Below, in pieces: positions 63,950 through 64,000 of a stretch of DNA of 64,000 bases. The notes beneath the pieces are model-generated. The model did not search any database and was not told the DNA's origin. It worked only from the letters and a program-made list of their open reading frames with translations. Where the stretch lies: the NCBI GenBank assembly GCA_013152415.1, contig JAADGI010000006.1, positions 27,725-91,724 on the forward strand, given 5' to 3'. Each line of letters opens with the position of its first letter. Position 1 is the first letter of the stretch. Made by a program: the position numbers and the translations under genes. The DNA comes from Gammaproteobacteria bacterium (GTDB taxonomy: Bacteria; Pseudomonadota; Gammaproteobacteria; HyVt-429).

Positions 63950-64000
63950 ATGAATGAAGACGCACGCACCCTTCCTGCGTCAGCCCAGGAAGAAAAAAGA
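63950..64000 (+). CDS. Start of a probable IS630-family transposase (cut by window edge)
   Basis: Seventeen codons reading MNEDARTLPASAQEEKR, which resembles the N-terminus of IS630-type transposases (D-A-R...AQEEKRR). An in-frame ATG two codons earlier (63944) is a possible start. A TATACT stands immediately before that ATG. With so little sequence the identification rests on this short motif. Confidence 0.4.
   Translation, partial: MNEDARTLPASAQEEKR

Overview
The window looks like chromosomal DNA of a gammaproteobacterium with a respiratory, probably chemolithotrophic, lifestyle. This is inferred from gene content and order: tig-clpP-clpX-lon-hupB with tRNA-Val and tRNA-Asp, then ppiD next to fabI; an opp-type ABC operon; htpG, folD, clpB, and many c-type cytochromes. 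No species is assigned and no base composition was computed.

Layout. 0-4.2 kb (minus strand): a copper-export operon with a CopA-type P1B ATPase, an ICMT-like membrane methyltransferase, a YHS protein, a DUF5676 protein and a lipoprotein cytochrome cut by the window edge. It is read from a MerR-type promoter with a 19-bp spacer. 4.5-9.0 kb: a Fur-type iron locus (FecA-like TonB receptor, exbB, exbD, tonB) with a divergent small hemP gene. 9.1-11.4 kb: an orphan Rieske protein coupled to a patatin-like lipase, behind a second MerR-type promoter, with a MerR-family gene just upstream. 11.9-17.5 kb: a redox island of two minus-strand operons, Cyc2-like fused cytochrome-porin + triheme cytochrome and porin + diheme cytochrome. 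Their promoters share an FNR box and -10 element at identical spacing, and an FNR-type regulator gene lies next to them. 17.6-23.9 kb: DUF302 and YVTN beta-propeller genes behind a third MerR-type promoter, then multicopper oxidase CopA, CopB, cytochromes and a Cys-rich small protein.

23.9-33 kb: a glycosyltransferase and a radical SAM/SPASM protein, a small SpoIIAA-like protein, and a complete peptide ABC transporter. 33-42.8 kb: fabI, ppiD, tRNAs, HU and the proteostasis block lon-clpX-clpP-tig. 42.7-44.6 kb: an FHA protein and a tRNA cluster (Leu, Lys, His, Arg, Pro). The tRNA-Arg(TCT) gene is split in its anticodon loop by a 376-bp group I intron. A tRNA-His partial duplication and a second intron/exon relic lie nearby. 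44.8-58.6 kb: folD, htpG, an NDP-sugar pyrophosphorylase, clpB, glutamate dehydrogenase, a GltB-like FMN protein and lipid genes. htpG and clpB have matching sigma-32-type promoters. 58.7-64 kb: an ArsR regulator, ergothioneine genes egtD / egtC-egtB, an alanine/glycine symporter, and the beginning of a probable IS630-type transposase.

Three families of small mobile or palindromic repeats are scattered through the intergenic regions. The most notable items are the tRNA-Arg group I intron, the FNR-linked cytochrome-porin island, and the three matching MerR-type promoters that tie copper export to a Rieske/patatin pair.
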